64,000 bases of DNA from Ancrocorticia populi (GTDB lineage Bacteria; Actinomycetota; Actinomycetes; Actinomycetales; Actinomycetaceae). Below are positions 36,531 through 46,795 of this stretch, piece by piece (the stretch's first letter is position 1; each line of letters starts with the position of its first letter). The position numbers and the translations under genes were made by a program. The stretch is from assembly GCF_003123745.1 (NCBI RefSeq), contig NZ_QETB01000005.1, positions 124,001 through 188,000 on the forward strand. Direction: 5' to 3'. A model generated the notes under the pieces. The model saw nothing but the letters and a program-made list of their open reading frames with translations. It was not told where the DNA came from and made no database searches.

Positions 36531-37391
36531 ATGCGTTGGCCAAGTAGATCTACCACGGCTCTGCGCCGCTTGTACGGAGCGGACAAATCCAGAGCGATCG
36601 AGTTCCTTGATCGGAACCCGGTAGATTCCGTGCTGGCTCGCGCAAATGTTGACCGTATGGGGATCGGCCCTTCCAGCGCGCTCGCGCAGCTGGCACCAGG
36701 AAGCCGCGACATCCAGGCGCTTGCCTGGGATTCGGGCAACCTTATTCCTTTGGGCTTTGACAGCGATGGCTTGGAGAGCTTGGCCAATACTGTGTTGGGG
36801 CACGGAAAGCTGGGCGGTTCGCTCGTGGGCCCGGCCGATCAGGTCCTCAGCCTCTGGGATCTGTTGCAGTATACGTGGGGGCCCGCGCGCGAGGTGAGGC
36901 CGCGTCAGTTCTCCATGGTGATCGATCATCCTCCGCTCTTGGAGCCCGATCCCGAGGTCCGCCCGGCGCGCCCGGCCGAACACGGGCTTGTTCTTCCCGC
37001 ATCCGTTGCCATGTTCACCGAGGAGGTAGGCTACGATCCCACCGCTTACGGCAATTCATACGCGAGCCGCGCGGCGCGTCTGATTCGCGATGGCATGACG
37101 TACGTGAAGCTTGGCCCTGCGTTGGATGGCCCGGGATCGCGTGTGATTTTCAAAGCGGATGTGGGGGCTCTGGCTGGCGGGGTGTCCCAGATTCAGGGTG
37201 TGTGGGTGGCTCCCGACATGCGAAACCGGGGTATTGGTGGGGCGGCTATGGCGTCCGTTGTGGATCAGGTGCGCGCTACCTTCAGTCCGTTGGTTGCGCT
37301 GTACGTCAACGATTTCAACCCGGCCGCTGTCAAGGTATATCAGCGTGTTGGCTTCCGCATCGTGGGTGAATGGGCAACGGTGTTGCTCTAG
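36531..37391 (+). CDS. DUF4081 / GNAT family acetyltransferase
   Basis: Probable N-acetyltransferase of unknown substrate. The 286 residues comprise an N-terminal DUF4081-like domain (about 15-135: [20 protein letters not shown]) and a GNAT domain (about 150-286) with [20 protein letters not shown] (acetyl-CoA loop RNRGIGG) and [20 protein letters not shown]. This two-domain protein lies next to ispG in many actinobacteria. The ATG at 36531 follows AGGTTGGAG. Confidence 0.88.
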   Translation: MRWPSRSTTALRRLYGADKSRAIEFLDRNPVDSVLARANVDRMGIGPSSALAQLAPGSRDIQALAWDSGNLIPLGFDSDGLESLANTVLGHGKLGGSLVGPADQVLSLWDLLQYTWGPAREVRPRQFSMVIDHPPLLEPDPEVRPARPAEHGLVLPASVAMFTEEVGYDPTAYGNSYASRAARLIRDGMTYVKLGPALDGPGSRVIFKADVGALAGGVSQIQGVWVAPDMRNRGIGGAAMASVVDQVRATFSPLVALYVNDFNPAAVKVYQRVGFRIVGEWATVLL

Positions 37392-37446
37392 GGCCGATGC
37401 GCGGTCTGATATTAGGCAAATCGGCTTGGTTGAGTATGCTAGTGAC

Positions 37447-39222
37447 GTGCTCAGAATGTCTACGCTATTTGTCCGCACCCTGCGCGAGGATCCTGCCGAT
37501 GCAGAGGTGGCAAGCCACAAGCTCCTTGTCAGGGGTAGTTATATCCGCCGGGTCGCCCCTGGAATCTACACGTGGTTGCCGCTCGGGCTGAAGGTCCTCT
37601 CCAAGCTGGAGACGATCGTCCGCGAAGAGATGGACGCCATGGGTGCCCAAGAGGTGCTTTTTCCAGGCCTTCTTCCGCGCGAGCCCTATGAGGCTACAAA
37701 CCGCTGGACTGAGTACGGGCCCACCGTGTTTAAGCTGAAAGACCGCAAGGAAGCCGATTATCTTCTGGCGCCAACCCACGAGGAGATGTTTACGCTTCTC
37801 GTCAAGGATCTGTACTCCTCATACAAGGATCTTCCGGTTGTTTTGTACCAGATTCAGACGAAGTACCGGGACGAGGCCCGCCCGAGGGCGGGGGTTATTC
37901 GTGGGCGCGAGTTCGTGATGAAGGACGCCTACTCGTTTAATATCGACGACGACGGGCTTGACGCCACCTACTTCACCATGCGTGAGTCCTATCAGAAGAT
38001 CTTCCAGAGGCTGGGGCTGCCCATCGCCATCTGCCGGGCAATGTCCGGGGCTATGGGCGGATCGCGCTCCGAGGAGTTCCTGTTCCCGTGCGAGATCGGC
38101 GAGGACACTTTCGTTCGCTCTCCGGGCGGCTACACCGCCAACACGGAAGCCGTCACGACGCCGCCACTGCCGGAGCTGGATTACGCGGGTGTTCCAGCGC
38201 CGGAGCCGGTGGATACGCCCGACGCGACAACCATTGAGACTCTTGTGGCGGTGGCCAATGATCTGCGTCCCCGCGTTGACCGTGCATGGGAGGCCGCAGA
38301 CACCCTGAAGAACGTTGTGGTGACCTTGACGCACCCAGCGGGGGAGCGCGAGCTCCTCATCATCGGGCTACCGGGTGAGCGCGATGTGGATATGAAGCGC
38401 GTGGAGGCGTCCCTTGCCCCCGCCGAAGTAGAGATGGCAACGCCCGAGGATCTCAAGGCGTTCCCCGAACTAGTACCGGGGTATATCGGCCCAGAGGTAA
38501 TCGGGCCGCAAAGCGCGCGGCGCTCCGAGGATGAACCGATGGCGCTACGCTACCTCATCGATCCTCACGTGGCCCGTGGCAGCGCATGGATCACCGGCGC
38601 CAACGAGCCCAACAAGCACGTCTTCAATCTCGTGTACGGCCGCGACTTCGAAGCGGACGGAACCATCGAGGCCGCGGAGGTAGTGGCCGGAGATGAGGCC
38701 CCTGATGGCTCGGGACCGCTTGAGATCGCTCGCGGTATCGAACTCGGCCACATCTTCGAACTGGGCCGGAAGTACTCCGAGGCCCTTGACCTCAAGGTGC
38801 TCGACCAGAACGGCAAGAGTCAGATCGTCACCATGGGTTCCTATGGACTGGGCGTGACGCGGACATTGGCCGCGCTAGCGGAGTTCAACCACGATGAGGC
38901 TGGGCTCGTGTGGCCCGAGGAGATCGCTCCGGCTACCGTACAGATCCTCGTGACGGGCAAGGGCGATGAGCTTTTCGAGAAGGCGGACGCGCTTGCTCGC
39001 GAATTTGAGGCCGAAGGTATCGAGGTGTTGGTCGATGACCGCAAGAAGGTTTCTGCCGGCGTGAAGTTCAAGGACTTCGAGTTGCTTGGCGTTCCATATG
39101 GTGTGGTGGTGGGCCGCGGGCTTGCCGATGGCACCGTGGAGCTGCGTAGCCGGCGCACCGGGGAACGCGTTGAGGTTCCCGTGGGCGAGGCCGTTGCGAA
39201 GTTCGCGGAGTTTAAGGCGTAG
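37447..39222 (+). CDS. proS: Prolyl-tRNA synthetase (bacterial type)
   Basis: Charges tRNA-Pro. The 591 residues hold class II motifs: [20 protein letters not shown] with motif 1, [21 protein letters not shown] (cut here; motif 2), the editing INS domain between about 225 and 385 ([18 protein letters not shown]), motif 3 [15 protein letters not shown] and the anticodon-binding domain (about 490-591, [17 protein letters not shown]). The start is GTG at 37447 ([14 protein letters not shown]); the ATG at 37456 is possible. The 3' end overlaps the convergent minus-strand gene by 11 bp. Confidence 0.97.
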   Translation: MLRMSTLFVRTLREDPADAEVASHKLLVRGSYIRRVAPGIYTWLPLGLKVLSKLETIVREEMDAMGAQEVLFPGLLPREPYEATNRWTEYGPTVFKLKDRKEADYLLAPTHEEMFTLLVKDLYSSYKDLPVVLYQIQTKYRDEARPRAGVIRGREFVMKDAYSFNIDDDGLDATYFTMRESYQKIFQRLGLPIAICRAMSGAMGGSRSEEFLFPCEIGEDTFVRSPGGYTANTEAVTTPPLPELDYAGVPAPEPVDTPDATTIETLVAVANDLRPRVDRAWEAADTLKNVVVTLTHPAGERELLIIGLPGERDVDMKRVEASLAPAEVEMATPEDLKAFPELVPGYIGPEVIGPQSARRSEDEPMALRYLIDPHVARGSAWITGANEPNKHVFNLVYGRDFEADGTIEAAEVVAGDEAPDGSGPLEIARGIELGHIFELGRKYSEALDLKVLDQNGKSQIVTMGSYGLGVTRTLAALAEFNHDEAGLVWPEEIAPATVQILVTGKGDELFEKADALAREFEAEGIEVLVDDRKKVSAGVKFKDFELLGVPYGVVVGRGLADGTVELRSRRTGERVEVPVGEAVAKFAEFKA

Positions 39223-40144
39223 TTAGGCCGGGGAATGGCAGGGCCGCGGAACGCTCTGCCGGGCTTACATACAGCGAGCAGGCGTAGGAGATAATCGCGC
39301 TGCGATCATCTCCACTGGCGCTCGCTGCTGCGGAGACGAGTGAACTCGAAAGGTCGCTCAGTCCCACCTGCGTATAGGTCTCTTCCTCGGAGAGTGTGGG
39401 GTAAGCTGCGAACGCCTCGCGATCATCAGCTAGGCCGGTGGCTAGCATCGCCTCGATGAAGGAGTTCAGGGATTCGACTCGGGCAACTTCTGCTTCCCTA
39501 GAATCGGAGTCCATGCGGGCCGTGTCCGTTTCGATCCACTGACGCGAGTTATCTGCCACGGTCAGGAGTTCGGGGGTGGCGGACACTTGGGCAGCCGCGG
39601 TGATGTCCAGCTCTCCGCAGCTTGCACTGGAGCCTCTGCTATCCGCGTAGTTGCCCGCCAAGAGCTTCGAGCTGAGGGCCATCGAGGCCAGCAGTGTCTG
39701 GCTTTCCGGTTCGGCCGAATCCATGGTTGCTAGGGCGGAGTCCGAGAACTCCTCTAGGGCCGTCAGCAGTTGATCTCCTGAGGCTTCGGCTGGTGCCGCC
39801 GTCTCTAGGGGCGGGTTGGTATATCCGGACGGGGCGCCGGAGGGCCACGGTACCCATACTCCGCCTAACTGTTCTACGTAGGCGGAAGCGGTGTCATGGA
39901 TCGCAGCAAGTTCCATCGAATCTGGAGATGAATCGAGGAGATGTTGAGCAGAATCGCTGATGTTGCGAGCTTCAACGGCCAGTGACTGGCGGGCACTTTC
40001 TTCGGCTGTGGGTTCTTCGGGGGTGAGATCCACATTTTCCCAGCGGCCGCCCATTGCCACGATGGCTCCGGCGAAAATGGCGATTCCGATGAGGACTCCA
40101 ACGATGAATCGGAGGGTTGAGCCCTTCTCCTGTGATTGCTGCAT
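39212..40144 (-). CDS. Membrane-anchored protein of unknown function (position of DUF4439-type genes)
   Basis: Hypothetical protein of 310 residues with a short basic N-terminus, one transmembrane helix (about 12-33, [21 protein letters not shown]) and an extracytoplasmic, mostly helical domain rich in Ala, Ser, Glu and Asp. It has two cysteines (in SSASCGELD and SYACSLY) that could form a disulfide. No LPXTG or lipobox is seen. It faces rimP (divergent, 83 bp between starts), where mycobacteria carry DUF4439 genes; a relation is possible on position and helical content, not on recognised motifs. Confidence 0.75.
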   Translation of the reverse strand: MQQSQEKGSTLRFIVGVLIGIAIFAGAIVAMGGRWENVDLTPEEPTAEESARQSLAVEARNISDSAQHLLDSSPDSMELAAIHDTASAYVEQLGGVWVPWPSGAPSGYTNPPLETAAPAEASGDQLLTALEEFSDSALATMDSAEPESQTLLASMALSSKLLAGNYADSRGSSASCGELDITAAAQVSATPELLTVADNSRQWIETDTARMDSDSREAEVARVESLNSFIEAMLATGLADDREAFAAYPTLSEEETYTQVGLSDLSSSLVSAAASASGDDRSAIISYACSLYVSPAERSAALPFPGLTTP

Positions 40145-40227
40145 GCTGCCATCTTGCCATGCCGGGTGTTGTTACACACGAAGGACTCATTTCAACGGAC
40201 GCTATGGGGGCGGGTAGTCTTGACCCC

Positions 40228-40761
40228 ATGGCAAAGTCCTCACAACGTAATCGCAAGCCGCATACCGATAAGCGCCGCGACAATGACGCACTGTCGTCGT
40301 CGATCGCTGTGGCTATTGAACCCATCGTGACCGGAGAGAATCTCTATTTGGAGTCCGTTAAAGTGGGCAGGGCCGGGAACCGGGCGGTTGTGAAGATCGT
40401 GGTAGATCTGCCCGACGGCCCGGGCGGAGTAGATTCGGATTCACTCGGGGCCGTTTCGCGGCTGATCTCAGCTAGGCTGGACGATGTGGATCTTGTTGAA
40501 GGCGCCTACACGCTTGAAGTCTCAACGCCCGGGGCTGATCGGGTGCTGACAACGCCGCGTCATTTCTCCCGTTCTGTTGGACGGCTCATCTCCATCCGAG
40601 GTGCTGACGGAACTGCGAAGATCGGGCGCCTCGAATCGGTTGAGGGAGACACTCTGTACCTCAAAGGCGATGAAGGAACATATACTTGGGCGTTGTCAGA
40701 TATTGAGAGCGCGCGCGTTCACGTTGAACTGAGCAATTCTCAAGCGGACTCGGAGGACTAG
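40228..40761 (+). CDS. rimP: Ribosome maturation factor RimP
   Basis: Needed for 30S assembly. The 177 residues contain the N-terminal alpha-beta domain (IAVAIEPIVTGENLYLESVKV, VKIVVDLPDGPGGVDSDSLG, VEGAYTLEVSTPGADRVL) and the C-terminal SH3-like barrel (GRLISIRGADGT to VHVEL). The first 28 residues are basic and variable. The ATG is at 40228. The gene begins the classic rimP-nusA-ylxR-infB-rbfA-truB run, with 9 bp to nusA. Confidence 0.95.
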   Translation: MAKSSQRNRKPHTDKRRDNDALSSSIAVAIEPIVTGENLYLESVKVGRAGNRAVVKIVVDLPDGPGGVDSDSLGAVSRLISARLDDVDLVEGAYTLEVSTPGADRVLTTPRHFSRSVGRLISIRGADGTAKIGRLESVEGDTLYLKGDEGTYTWALSDIESARVHVELSNSQADSED

Positions 40762-40770
40762 GGAAACGCC

Positions 40771-41775
40771 ATGGATATTCAGATGAATGAACTCCGCATC
40801 GTGGAGAGTGAGCTGGGAATCAGCGTTGGCGTCTTGGTCGAGGCCATCGAGGATGCCCTGTTGCACGCCTACCAGCGTGTGCCCGGAGCTATCCGTGAAG
40901 CCCGCGTAGAAATGGACCGGACAACCGGCAAAGTGACTGTGTGGGCACCCGAGGTTGACGATGAGGGCAACAAGATCGGGGAGTTCGACGATACTCCAGG
41001 AGATTTCGGGCGAATCGCGACGGCCACTGCAAAGTCGATCATCGCTCAGCGCCTGCGGGATGCCGAATCGGATCGCGTGCTCGGCTCATTCAAGGGCAAG
41101 CAGGGCGAAATCGTTTCCGGCGTGGTCCAGCAGGCCAGTACACGCAGCGAATCCCGCGACATCCGCGTGGATGTGGGTGAACACGAAGCGGTACTGCGCT
41201 CCGAGGAGCAGGTTCCAACCGAACATTTCCATCATGGCGATCACATTCGAGCGCTCGTGCTGGATGTAACCGTGACTCCGCGCGGCGCCTCAGTGAGGCT
41301 TTCGCGCAGCCACCCAGATTTCGTCCGTCGACTCTTCGAGCAGGAAGTTCCCGAAATTCAGGACGGTACGGTAGAACTGGTTGCTCTGGCGCGCGAAGCT
41401 GGTCACCGCTCCAAGGTGGCTGTGTGGACGGCTGATGCCGATCTCAACGCTAAGGGTGCCTGCATCGGCCATAACGGTCAGCGCGTACGTGCCATCACCA
41501 CAGAGCTCAATGGGGAAAAGATCGATATCGTTGATTATGACGATGATCAGGCAACGTTTATCGCTGCCTCCCTTTCCCCGGCAAAGGTTTTGCGTGTGGA
41601 TATCCTCTCCCGCGATCAGCGGCAGGCCCGCGCCATTGTCCCGGATGAGCAGACTTCACTTGCCATTGGGAAAGAGGCACAGAACGTTCGGCTCGCAGCT
41701 AAGCTGACCGGCTGGTCCATTGACATTCGCAAGAAGTCGGAGGATCCTCTGGCGGAGGAGGAGCAGGAGATCTAG
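40771..41775 (+). CDS. nusA: Transcription termination/antitermination factor NusA
   Basis: RNA polymerase-associated factor controlling pausing and termination. The 334 residues contain the N-terminal domain (LVEAIEDALLHAYQR), an S1 domain (about 105-175) and two KH domains (about 190-320) with GACIGHNGQRVRAITTELNGE (cut here) and AIGKEAQNVRLAAKLTGWSID. The C-terminal acidic repeats of E. coli NusA (495 aa) are absent, as usual in actinobacteria. Confidence 0.96.
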   Translation: MDIQMNELRIVESELGISVGVLVEAIEDALLHAYQRVPGAIREARVEMDRTTGKVTVWAPEVDDEGNKIGEFDDTPGDFGRIATATAKSIIAQRLRDAESDRVLGSFKGKQGEIVSGVVQQASTRSESRDIRVDVGEHEAVLRSEEQVPTEHFHHGDHIRALVLDVTVTPRGASVRLSRSHPDFVRRLFEQEVPEIQDGTVELVALAREAGHRSKVAVWTADADLNAKGACIGHNGQRVRAITTELNGEKIDIVDYDDDQATFIAASLSPAKVLRVDILSRDQRQARAIVPDEQTSLAIGKEAQNVRLAAKLTGWSIDIRKKSEDPLAEEEQEI

Positions 41776-41874
41776 CCCTCTATCCGGCCATTGAGTGACC
41801 TTGCGCTCGGCCGTGGGCATTTTGTGCCCAAACACGTTAGGATACATACGGTTGACCAATAGGTGGGAGCCTCT

Positions 41875-42171
41875 GTGACTCAAACACAGCGCACATGCGT
41901 GGGCTGCCGTGAGGTCGATGCCGTGAAACATCTAGTTCGGATCGTTGCCGTTAACACTGCCTGTCAGGTAGATGAGAAGGGCAATGCTGCGGGTAGGGGA
42001 GCGTGGATTCATCCGAATTCAAGCTGCTTGAACCGTGCAATACGGACTCATGGATTTGATCGAGCCTTCCGCAAGAGCGGGCTGGATTGTGAGCCCGTAA
42101 GCCGATGGCTAGACAACAAGAGCTCAGGCGTGGATGCGCCCGAGCTGACCCGAGAAAAAGAAAGCGGGTAG
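41875..42171 (+). CDS. YlxR family RNA-binding protein
   Basis: Small nucleic-acid-binding protein of the YlxR/DUF448 family; reported as a regulator or RNase P-linked factor in Firmicutes, with the role here unknown. The 98 residues carry the signature QRTCVGCREVDAVKHLVRIV and the GRGAWIHPNSSCLNRAI loop. The start is GTG at 41875 with GGGAG 6 bp upstream. It sits between nusA and infB as usual. Confidence 0.92.
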   Translation: MTQTQRTCVGCREVDAVKHLVRIVAVNTACQVDEKGNAAGRGAWIHPNSSCLNRAIRTHGFDRAFRKSGLDCEPVSRWLDNKSSGVDAPELTREKESG

Positions 42172-42259
42172 GAACCCGATGGGCACCCAATGAGTACCCA
42201 GCGATGAGCTGCCAGCAATAAGGGTCTGACGCGTGGCGCAGACCCTACGAAGGAGAACT

Positions 42260-45109
42260 GTGGCCAAGTTACGCGTCCATGAGCTCGCGAAAGAATTGGG
42301 CATTACGAGTAAGAACTTGCTCGAAGTGCTCAAGGAATCCGGTGAGTTCGTCAAATCAGCCTCGTCAACAATCGAGGCACCTGTTGTGCGAAAAGCACGC
42401 GAATACGTGGAAGCTCATCCCGAGCTTTCCAACAAGAAGCCTGCCGCCAAGAAGGCAAAGCCAAGCGGTGAGGCTGAGAAGAGCGAGCCTAAGAAGGCCG
42501 CCCCGAAATCCAAGGCGAAGCCAGGCCCTAAGCCTGCTGCGCCAAAGCCTGAACCTGAGGCCAAGCCCGCTGAAACTGAGGCTAAGCCCGCCCCTGCGGA
42601 GCCAGTAGCGGAAGAGAAGACCGAGTCTGCTGAGCCGCACCCCACACAGGCGAGTGGTTCACCAATTACACCGAAGTCCGCCGCACAGTCGGCCGCCAAA
42701 TCGGCACCTAAGCCGCACGCGCCGAAGCCCAAGCGTGATGATCGCCGTCGCGATGATCGGCGTCACAAGAACGATGGTCAGCGCGGTGGCGGACGCAATT
42801 CCGCTCCGCGTCCGGGTAACAACCCGTTCGCTTCGAATCAGGGAATGCCCCGCCCAGCCGGTCCGCGTCCCCATGCTCCGCGTCCGGGTAACAACCCGTT
42901 CGCTTCGAATCAGGGAATGCCCCGTCCAGGCGGAGGCCAAGGCGGCGGCCCGCGCCCGCAGGGCGGCGGTTCGCGCTCCGGCGGCGCGGGTAAGGCACGC
43001 CCGAGCGGTCCTCGCCCCAGCCCCAACATGATGCCTAATCATTTGGAGCAGCAGCCTTCTTCACCCAGCCGTGGTGGAGGCCGTGGGCGCGGCGGCAATA
43101 GCGGCGGTGGCCGTGGTGGCCGTCCGGGTACCGGTGGTGGCTTCACCCGTTCCGGTGGTAAGTCGCGTGGCGGTTCAACCGCCGGCGCGTTCGGCCGTCA
43201 AGGAGGGCGCCCCACCCGTGGGCGCAAGTCCAAGCGGGTCAAGCGCGAAGAATGGGAGAACCAGAGTTCGCCCATGGTTCAGGGTGTTCAGGTTCCCCAC
43301 GGCGATGGCACCACCGTTGTGCGTGTGCGCCAAGGCGCCTCTCTTGGGGACTTCGCGGAGCGTATCGGCGCGGATCCCGCAGCACTGATCACCGTCTTGT
43401 TCCGTATGGGCGAGATGGCAACCATGAACCAGTCGCTGGACGAGGACACGTTCAAGCTGCTAGGCGCAGAACTGGGATACGACGTTCAGGTAATGTCCGC
43501 TGAGGACGAGGATCGCGAGATCCTCGAGCAGTTTGATATCGATCTGGATGCCGAAGAGGCTGCAGAAGACGATGAGAACCTTGTCGCACGCCCGCCGGTT
43601 GTCACGGTTATGGGCCACGTTGATCACGGTAAGACCAAGCTGTTGGACGCGATCCGCCACGCACGCGTGTTGGAGACCGAACACGGCGGCATTACCCAGC
43701 ACATCGGCGCTTATCAGGTGCACATCGATTATGAGGACACGGATCGTGCCATCACCTTCATCGATACCCCTGGTCACGAGGCGTTCACGCAGATGCGTGC
43801 TCGCGGTGCCGACATTACGGACGTTGCGATCCTCGTGGTTGCGGCAGATGACGGCGTGATGCCCCAGACGGTTGAAGCGTTGAACCATGCTCAGTCCGCC
43901 GGAGTCAAGATCGTGGTTGCGGTCAACAAGATCGACGTGGAGGGGGCCAACCCCGCCAAGGTGCGCGCACAGCTGACCGAATATGGTTTGGTTGCCGAGG
44001 AATACGGTGGCGATACGATGTTCGTGGATATTTCCGCGAAGCAGCGCACCGGTATCGACGATCTGCTGGAGGCCGTGCTCTACACGTCTGACGCAGAGGT
44101 TGATCCGAAGGCCAATCCGGACAGGCCCGCTCGTGGCGTTGCCATCGAGGCAAAGCTGGATCAGGGCCGTGGAGCGGTTGTCACCGCACTAGTTGAAACC
44201 GGCACTCTGCGAGTTGGCGATCCACTTGTTGTGGGCGCCGCTCACGGTCGCGTTCGCGCTATGTTTGATGAGTCTGGAGCTAACGTGGAAGAGGCGGGGC
44301 CGTCGCGTCCCGTCCAGATCCTCGGCATGTCCGCGGTTCCGTCCGCAGGCGATAGCTTTATCGTTGCGAGCGATGATCGCACGGCCCGTCAGATCGCTGA
44401 TAAACGAGAGGCCGCCAAGCGTGCCGCGACACTGGCCAAGCGCCGCAAGCGCGTCTCCCTCGAGAACCTCAACGAGGCGCTTAAGGAAGGCACGGTCCAG
44501 ACGCTCAACCTCATCCTCAAGGGTGACGCCTCCGGTTCTGTCGAAGCACTGGAGTCCTCTCTTCTGGAGGTCGAGGTCAGCGATGAAGTTCAGCTGCAGA
44601 TCATCCACCGCGGCGTTGGCGCCATCACTCAGAATGACGTCAACCTTGCCACCGTGGATAACGCGGTCATCATCGGCTTCAACGTTCGGCCCGCCGAGCG
44701 CGTTCAGGAGCTTGCTGACAGCGAGGGTATCGAGATGAAGTTCTACTCGGTGATCTACAAGGCGATCGAGGATGTGGAGGATGCTCTCAAGGGCATGCTC
44801 AAGCCCATCTATCAGGAAGTCCAGCTGGGAAGCGCGGAGATCCGTCAGGTCTTCCGTTCAGGCAAGTTCGGCAATATTGCTGGTTCTATCGTGCGCTCCG
44901 GCACGATCAAGCGCGGCACAAAGGCTCGCTTGGTCCGCGATGGCGTTGTGATTGCTCCAGAACTGGAGATCGCCTCGCTTCGCCGCGAGAAGGACGATGT
45001 TACGGAGGTCCGCGAGGGCTACGAGTGTGGTATCACGCTTGGCCACAAGGACATCCAAGAAGGCGATATTATCGAAACCTTCGAAATGCAGGAGAAGGCG
45101 CGCGACTAA
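42260..45109 (+). CDS. infB: Translation initiation factor IF-2
   Basis: GTPase that brings fMet-tRNA to the 30S subunit and joins the subunits. The 949 residues contain an N-terminal winged domain ([20 protein letters not shown]), a long Lys/Pro/Ala then Gly/Arg-rich linker (about 60-330), the G domain with [33 protein letters not shown] and NKID (about 450-620), and the beta-barrel domains C1 and C2 ([17 protein letters not shown]). The linker holds an exact internal duplication (separate entry). The start is GTG at 42260 with AAGGAG upstream. Confidence 0.97.
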   Translation: MAKLRVHELAKELGITSKNLLEVLKESGEFVKSASSTIEAPVVRKAREYVEAHPELSNKKPAAKKAKPSGEAEKSEPKKAAPKSKAKPGPKPAAPKPEPEAKPAETEAKPAPAEPVAEEKTESAEPHPTQASGSPITPKSAAQSAAKSAPKPHAPKPKRDDRRRDDRRHKNDGQRGGGRNSAPRPGNNPFASNQGMPRPAGPRPHAPRPGNNPFASNQGMPRPGGGQGGGPRPQGGGSRSGGAGKARPSGPRPSPNMMPNHLEQQPSSPSRGGGRGRGGNSGGGRGGRPGTGGGFTRSGGKSRGGSTAGAFGRQGGRPTRGRKSKRVKREEWENQSSPMVQGVQVPHGDGTTVVRVRQGASLGDFAERIGADPAALITVLFRMGEMATMNQSLDEDTFKLLGAELGYDVQVMSAEDEDREILEQFDIDLDAEEAAEDDENLVARPPVVTVMGHVDHGKTKLLDAIRHARVLETEHGGITQHIGAYQVHIDYEDTDRAITFIDTPGHEAFTQMRARGADITDVAILVVAADDGVMPQTVEALNHAQSAGVKIVVAVNKIDVEGANPAKVRAQLTEYGLVAEEYGGDTMFVDISAKQRTGIDDLLEAVLYTSDAEVDPKANPDRPARGVAIEAKLDQGRGAVVTALVETGTLRVGDPLVVGAAHGRVRAMFDESGANVEEAGPSRPVQILGMSAVPSAGDSFIVASDDRTARQIADKREAAKRAATLAKRRKRVSLENLNEALKEGTVQTLNLILKGDASGSVEALESSLLEVEVSDEVQLQIIHRGVGAITQNDVNLATVDNAVIIGFNVRPAERVQELADSEGIEMKFYSVIYKAIEDVEDALKGMLKPIYQEVQLGSAEIRQVFRSGKFGNIAGSIVRSGTIKRGTKARLVRDGVVIAPELEIASLRREKDDVTEVREGYECGITLGHKDIQEGDIIETFEMQEKARD
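42803..42924 (+). repeat. Tandem 72-bp duplication inside the infB linker
   Basis: A 50-bp stretch at 42803-42852 is repeated without change at 42875-42924, a 72-bp (24-codon) period. It encodes two copies of [18 protein letters not shown]. The frame is kept, and the identical third-codon positions suggest a recent duplication or gene conversion. Confidence 0.9.
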
Positions 45110-45128
45110 CATATCGCGCAAGCATCGG

Positions 45129-45160
45129 CGGCGGGCTACCCTAGTGGTGGCCCGCCGTTT
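45129..45160 (+). terminator. Hairpin between infB and rbfA (terminator or attenuator)
   Basis: An 8-bp GC stem, CGGCGGGC at 45129-45136 with GCCCGCCG at 45150-45157, has a 13-nt loop and is followed by TTT. It lies inside an otherwise co-directional run, so partial termination or RNA processing is plausible. Confidence 0.5.
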
Positions 45161-45178
45161 CGACCGAAAGGTGGCATC

Positions 45179-45622
45179 ATGCCAAATCCACGAGCAACAC
45201 GTATCGCGGGGCGCATCCAGCAGATTGTTGCCTCCCTTGTGACAACACGACTGAAGGATCCCCGGCTGGACATGGTCACGATCACCGATGTCAAGGTGAC
45301 CGGCGATCTCCAGCATGCAACGGTCTATTACACCGTTTACGGCGATCACCAGAAGCAGGCAGATGCCCGGCGCGGTCTCGAATCGGCCAAGGGGAACATT
45401 CGCTCGCAGGTGGGCCACCAGCTGGGTCTTCGCCTGACACCAACGATTGAGTTCGTTGCGGACGCACTGCCGGAGTCTGCCCGAACCTTCGAGGATGCCC
45501 TGACAGCGGCAAAGTTCCGTGATGAGCAGATTGCGAAGACCGCCGAGGGAGCTGCGTGGGCGGGGGAGTCCGATCCCTACCGCAAGCCCGAGGATATTGA
45601 GGGCGACGAGTTAGATGCCTGA
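45179..45622 (+). CDS. rbfA: Ribosome-binding factor A
   Basis: Assembly factor for the 30S subunit acting on 16S rRNA helix 1. The 147 residues have the single KH-like fold of the family: ARTIAGRIQQIVASL-type start (RATRIAGRIQQIVASLVTTR), LDMVTITDVKVTGDLQHATVY, GNIRSQVGHQLGLRLTPTIEF. The C-terminal 30 residues are acidic. The ATG at 45179 follows GAAAGG. It overlaps truB by 8 bp. Confidence 0.95.
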   Translation: MPNPRATRIAGRIQQIVASLVTTRLKDPRLDMVTITDVKVTGDLQHATVYYTVYGDHQKQADARRGLESAKGNIRSQVGHQLGLRLTPTIEFVADALPESARTFEDALTAAKFRDEQIAKTAEGAAWAGESDPYRKPEDIEGDELDA

Positions 45623-46574
45623 CCGGCCGCCACGGCCCTGGGGTGAGTTGCCTCGCGCTGAGGCAACTGCGCCCGACGGGCTGATCGTCGTGGATAAGGA
45701 TCAGGGCGTCACCAGCCACGATGTGGTTGGAGCGATGCGGCGATTAGCGGCCACTCGAAAGGTGGGACACGCAGGAACCCTCGATCCCATGGCCACGGGA
45801 GTGCTGTGCATCGGCATCGGTAAGGCAACGAAACTGCTGCAGTACGTCACGGGCGCGGACAAGGAGTACCGCGCGACCATCCGGCTGGGTGTGAACACCC
45901 ACACCGAGGACGCCGAGGGCGAGGTGACCGCCGTGCGCGGAGTTTCGAGCCTCGGATCGGATACATCTGCGATCGATCGAGCCATCGGGCAGCTACGTGG
46001 AGATGTCCAGCAGCGTCCGAGCTCCGTGAGCGCGGTGAAGGTGGATGGCCAGCGGGCGTATGCCCGCGTGCGGGCCGGTGAGCAGGTTGAACTTGCTGCC
46101 AGGCCCGTGCACATCGAAGGATTCGAGCGGGTGGGTGAACCCCGCCCGGCACTGCACGGGGTAACGCCCGTGCTGGACGTGGACGTTTTGGTCCGGTGTT
46201 CGGCAGGCACCTACGTTCGCGCGCTTGCCCGTGATGTCGGAGATTCGCTCGGAACCGGTGCTCATTTGACTTTCCTTCGGCGAACCCGGGTTGGAGCATG
46301 GGAGGTTGGGCAAGCCAACTCGGTGGCTCAGCTCGCGAGCTTGGTTCGAGCCGGGGAGGAACTTCCCGTCGTCGGTATAACAACACTCTGTACCCAGCTC
46401 TTGCCGTGCGTGGAGGTGAGCGAGGAAGAAGCAACCGCGCTTGCCCACGGCCAGTTCATCGCGGGACGCGAGACTGAAAACACCCCTGCGGCAGCATTAT
46501 GCAACGGCCGAGCCGTCGCTCTGATCTCCCGGCGCGGATCGAAAATGAAACCGGATCTCTTACTCGTGCAGTGA
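45615..46574 (+). CDS. truB: tRNA pseudouridine55 synthase
   Basis: Forms pseudouridine 55 in the T-loop of tRNAs. The 319 residues contain GLIVVDKDQGVTSHDVVG, the catalytic Asp in GHAGTLDPMATGVL, KEYRATIRLGVNTHTEDAEG, QRPSSVSAVKVDGQRAYARVR and CSAGTYVRALARDVG. A PUA-like C-terminal region follows (about 245-319). It is coupled to rbfA by overlap. Confidence 0.96.
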   Translation: MPDRPPRPWGELPRAEATAPDGLIVVDKDQGVTSHDVVGAMRRLAATRKVGHAGTLDPMATGVLCIGIGKATKLLQYVTGADKEYRATIRLGVNTHTEDAEGEVTAVRGVSSLGSDTSAIDRAIGQLRGDVQQRPSSVSAVKVDGQRAYARVRAGEQVELAARPVHIEGFERVGEPRPALHGVTPVLDVDVLVRCSAGTYVRALARDVGDSLGTGAHLTFLRRTRVGAWEVGQANSVAQLASLVRAGEELPVVGITTLCTQLLPCVEVSEEEATALAHGQFIAGRETENTPAAALCNGRAVALISRRGSKMKPDLLLVQ

Positions 46575-46603
46575 GGGGCCACCGAAGCGATAAGGTATGA
46601 CTC

Positions 46604-46795
46604 GTGAGTAATGAGAAGAAGCAAGAATCCACGTGCGGTTGCGGCGGAGCGTGCGGCGGCCACGGATCGGGGGCCCGGCAAGCTGGCGGTCCTGCTCGCC
46701 ACACTGACGGCCCTGCAGCCAAGGAAAAGGCGGCTCAGGGATTCGCTGACCTATCTGATGGTCGATTGAATTTGGGGCTGCGGGCGTCCAAGTGA
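46604..46795 (+). CDS. Small cysteine-rich protein upstream of ribF, function unknown
   Basis: A 63-residue frame starting with GTG at 46604, 29 bp after truB. The N-terminus has a compact Cys/Gly cluster (STCGCGGACGGHG: three Cys and one His within 11 residues) that could bind a metal; the rest is polar with a helical end. Its stop TGA overlaps the ribF start GTG, which argues for real, coupled translation. No family is recognised. It could still be spurious. Confidence 0.5.
   Translation: MSNEKKQESTCGCGGACGGHGSGARQAGGPARHTDGPAAKEKAAQGFADLSDGRLNLGLRASK

Noticed and set aside
42803-42924. Repeats in infB as a possible CRISPR or regulatory array
   Set aside because: There are only two copies, in frame inside the IF-2 linker, encoding a Pro/Asn/Gly-rich peptide with no spacers.
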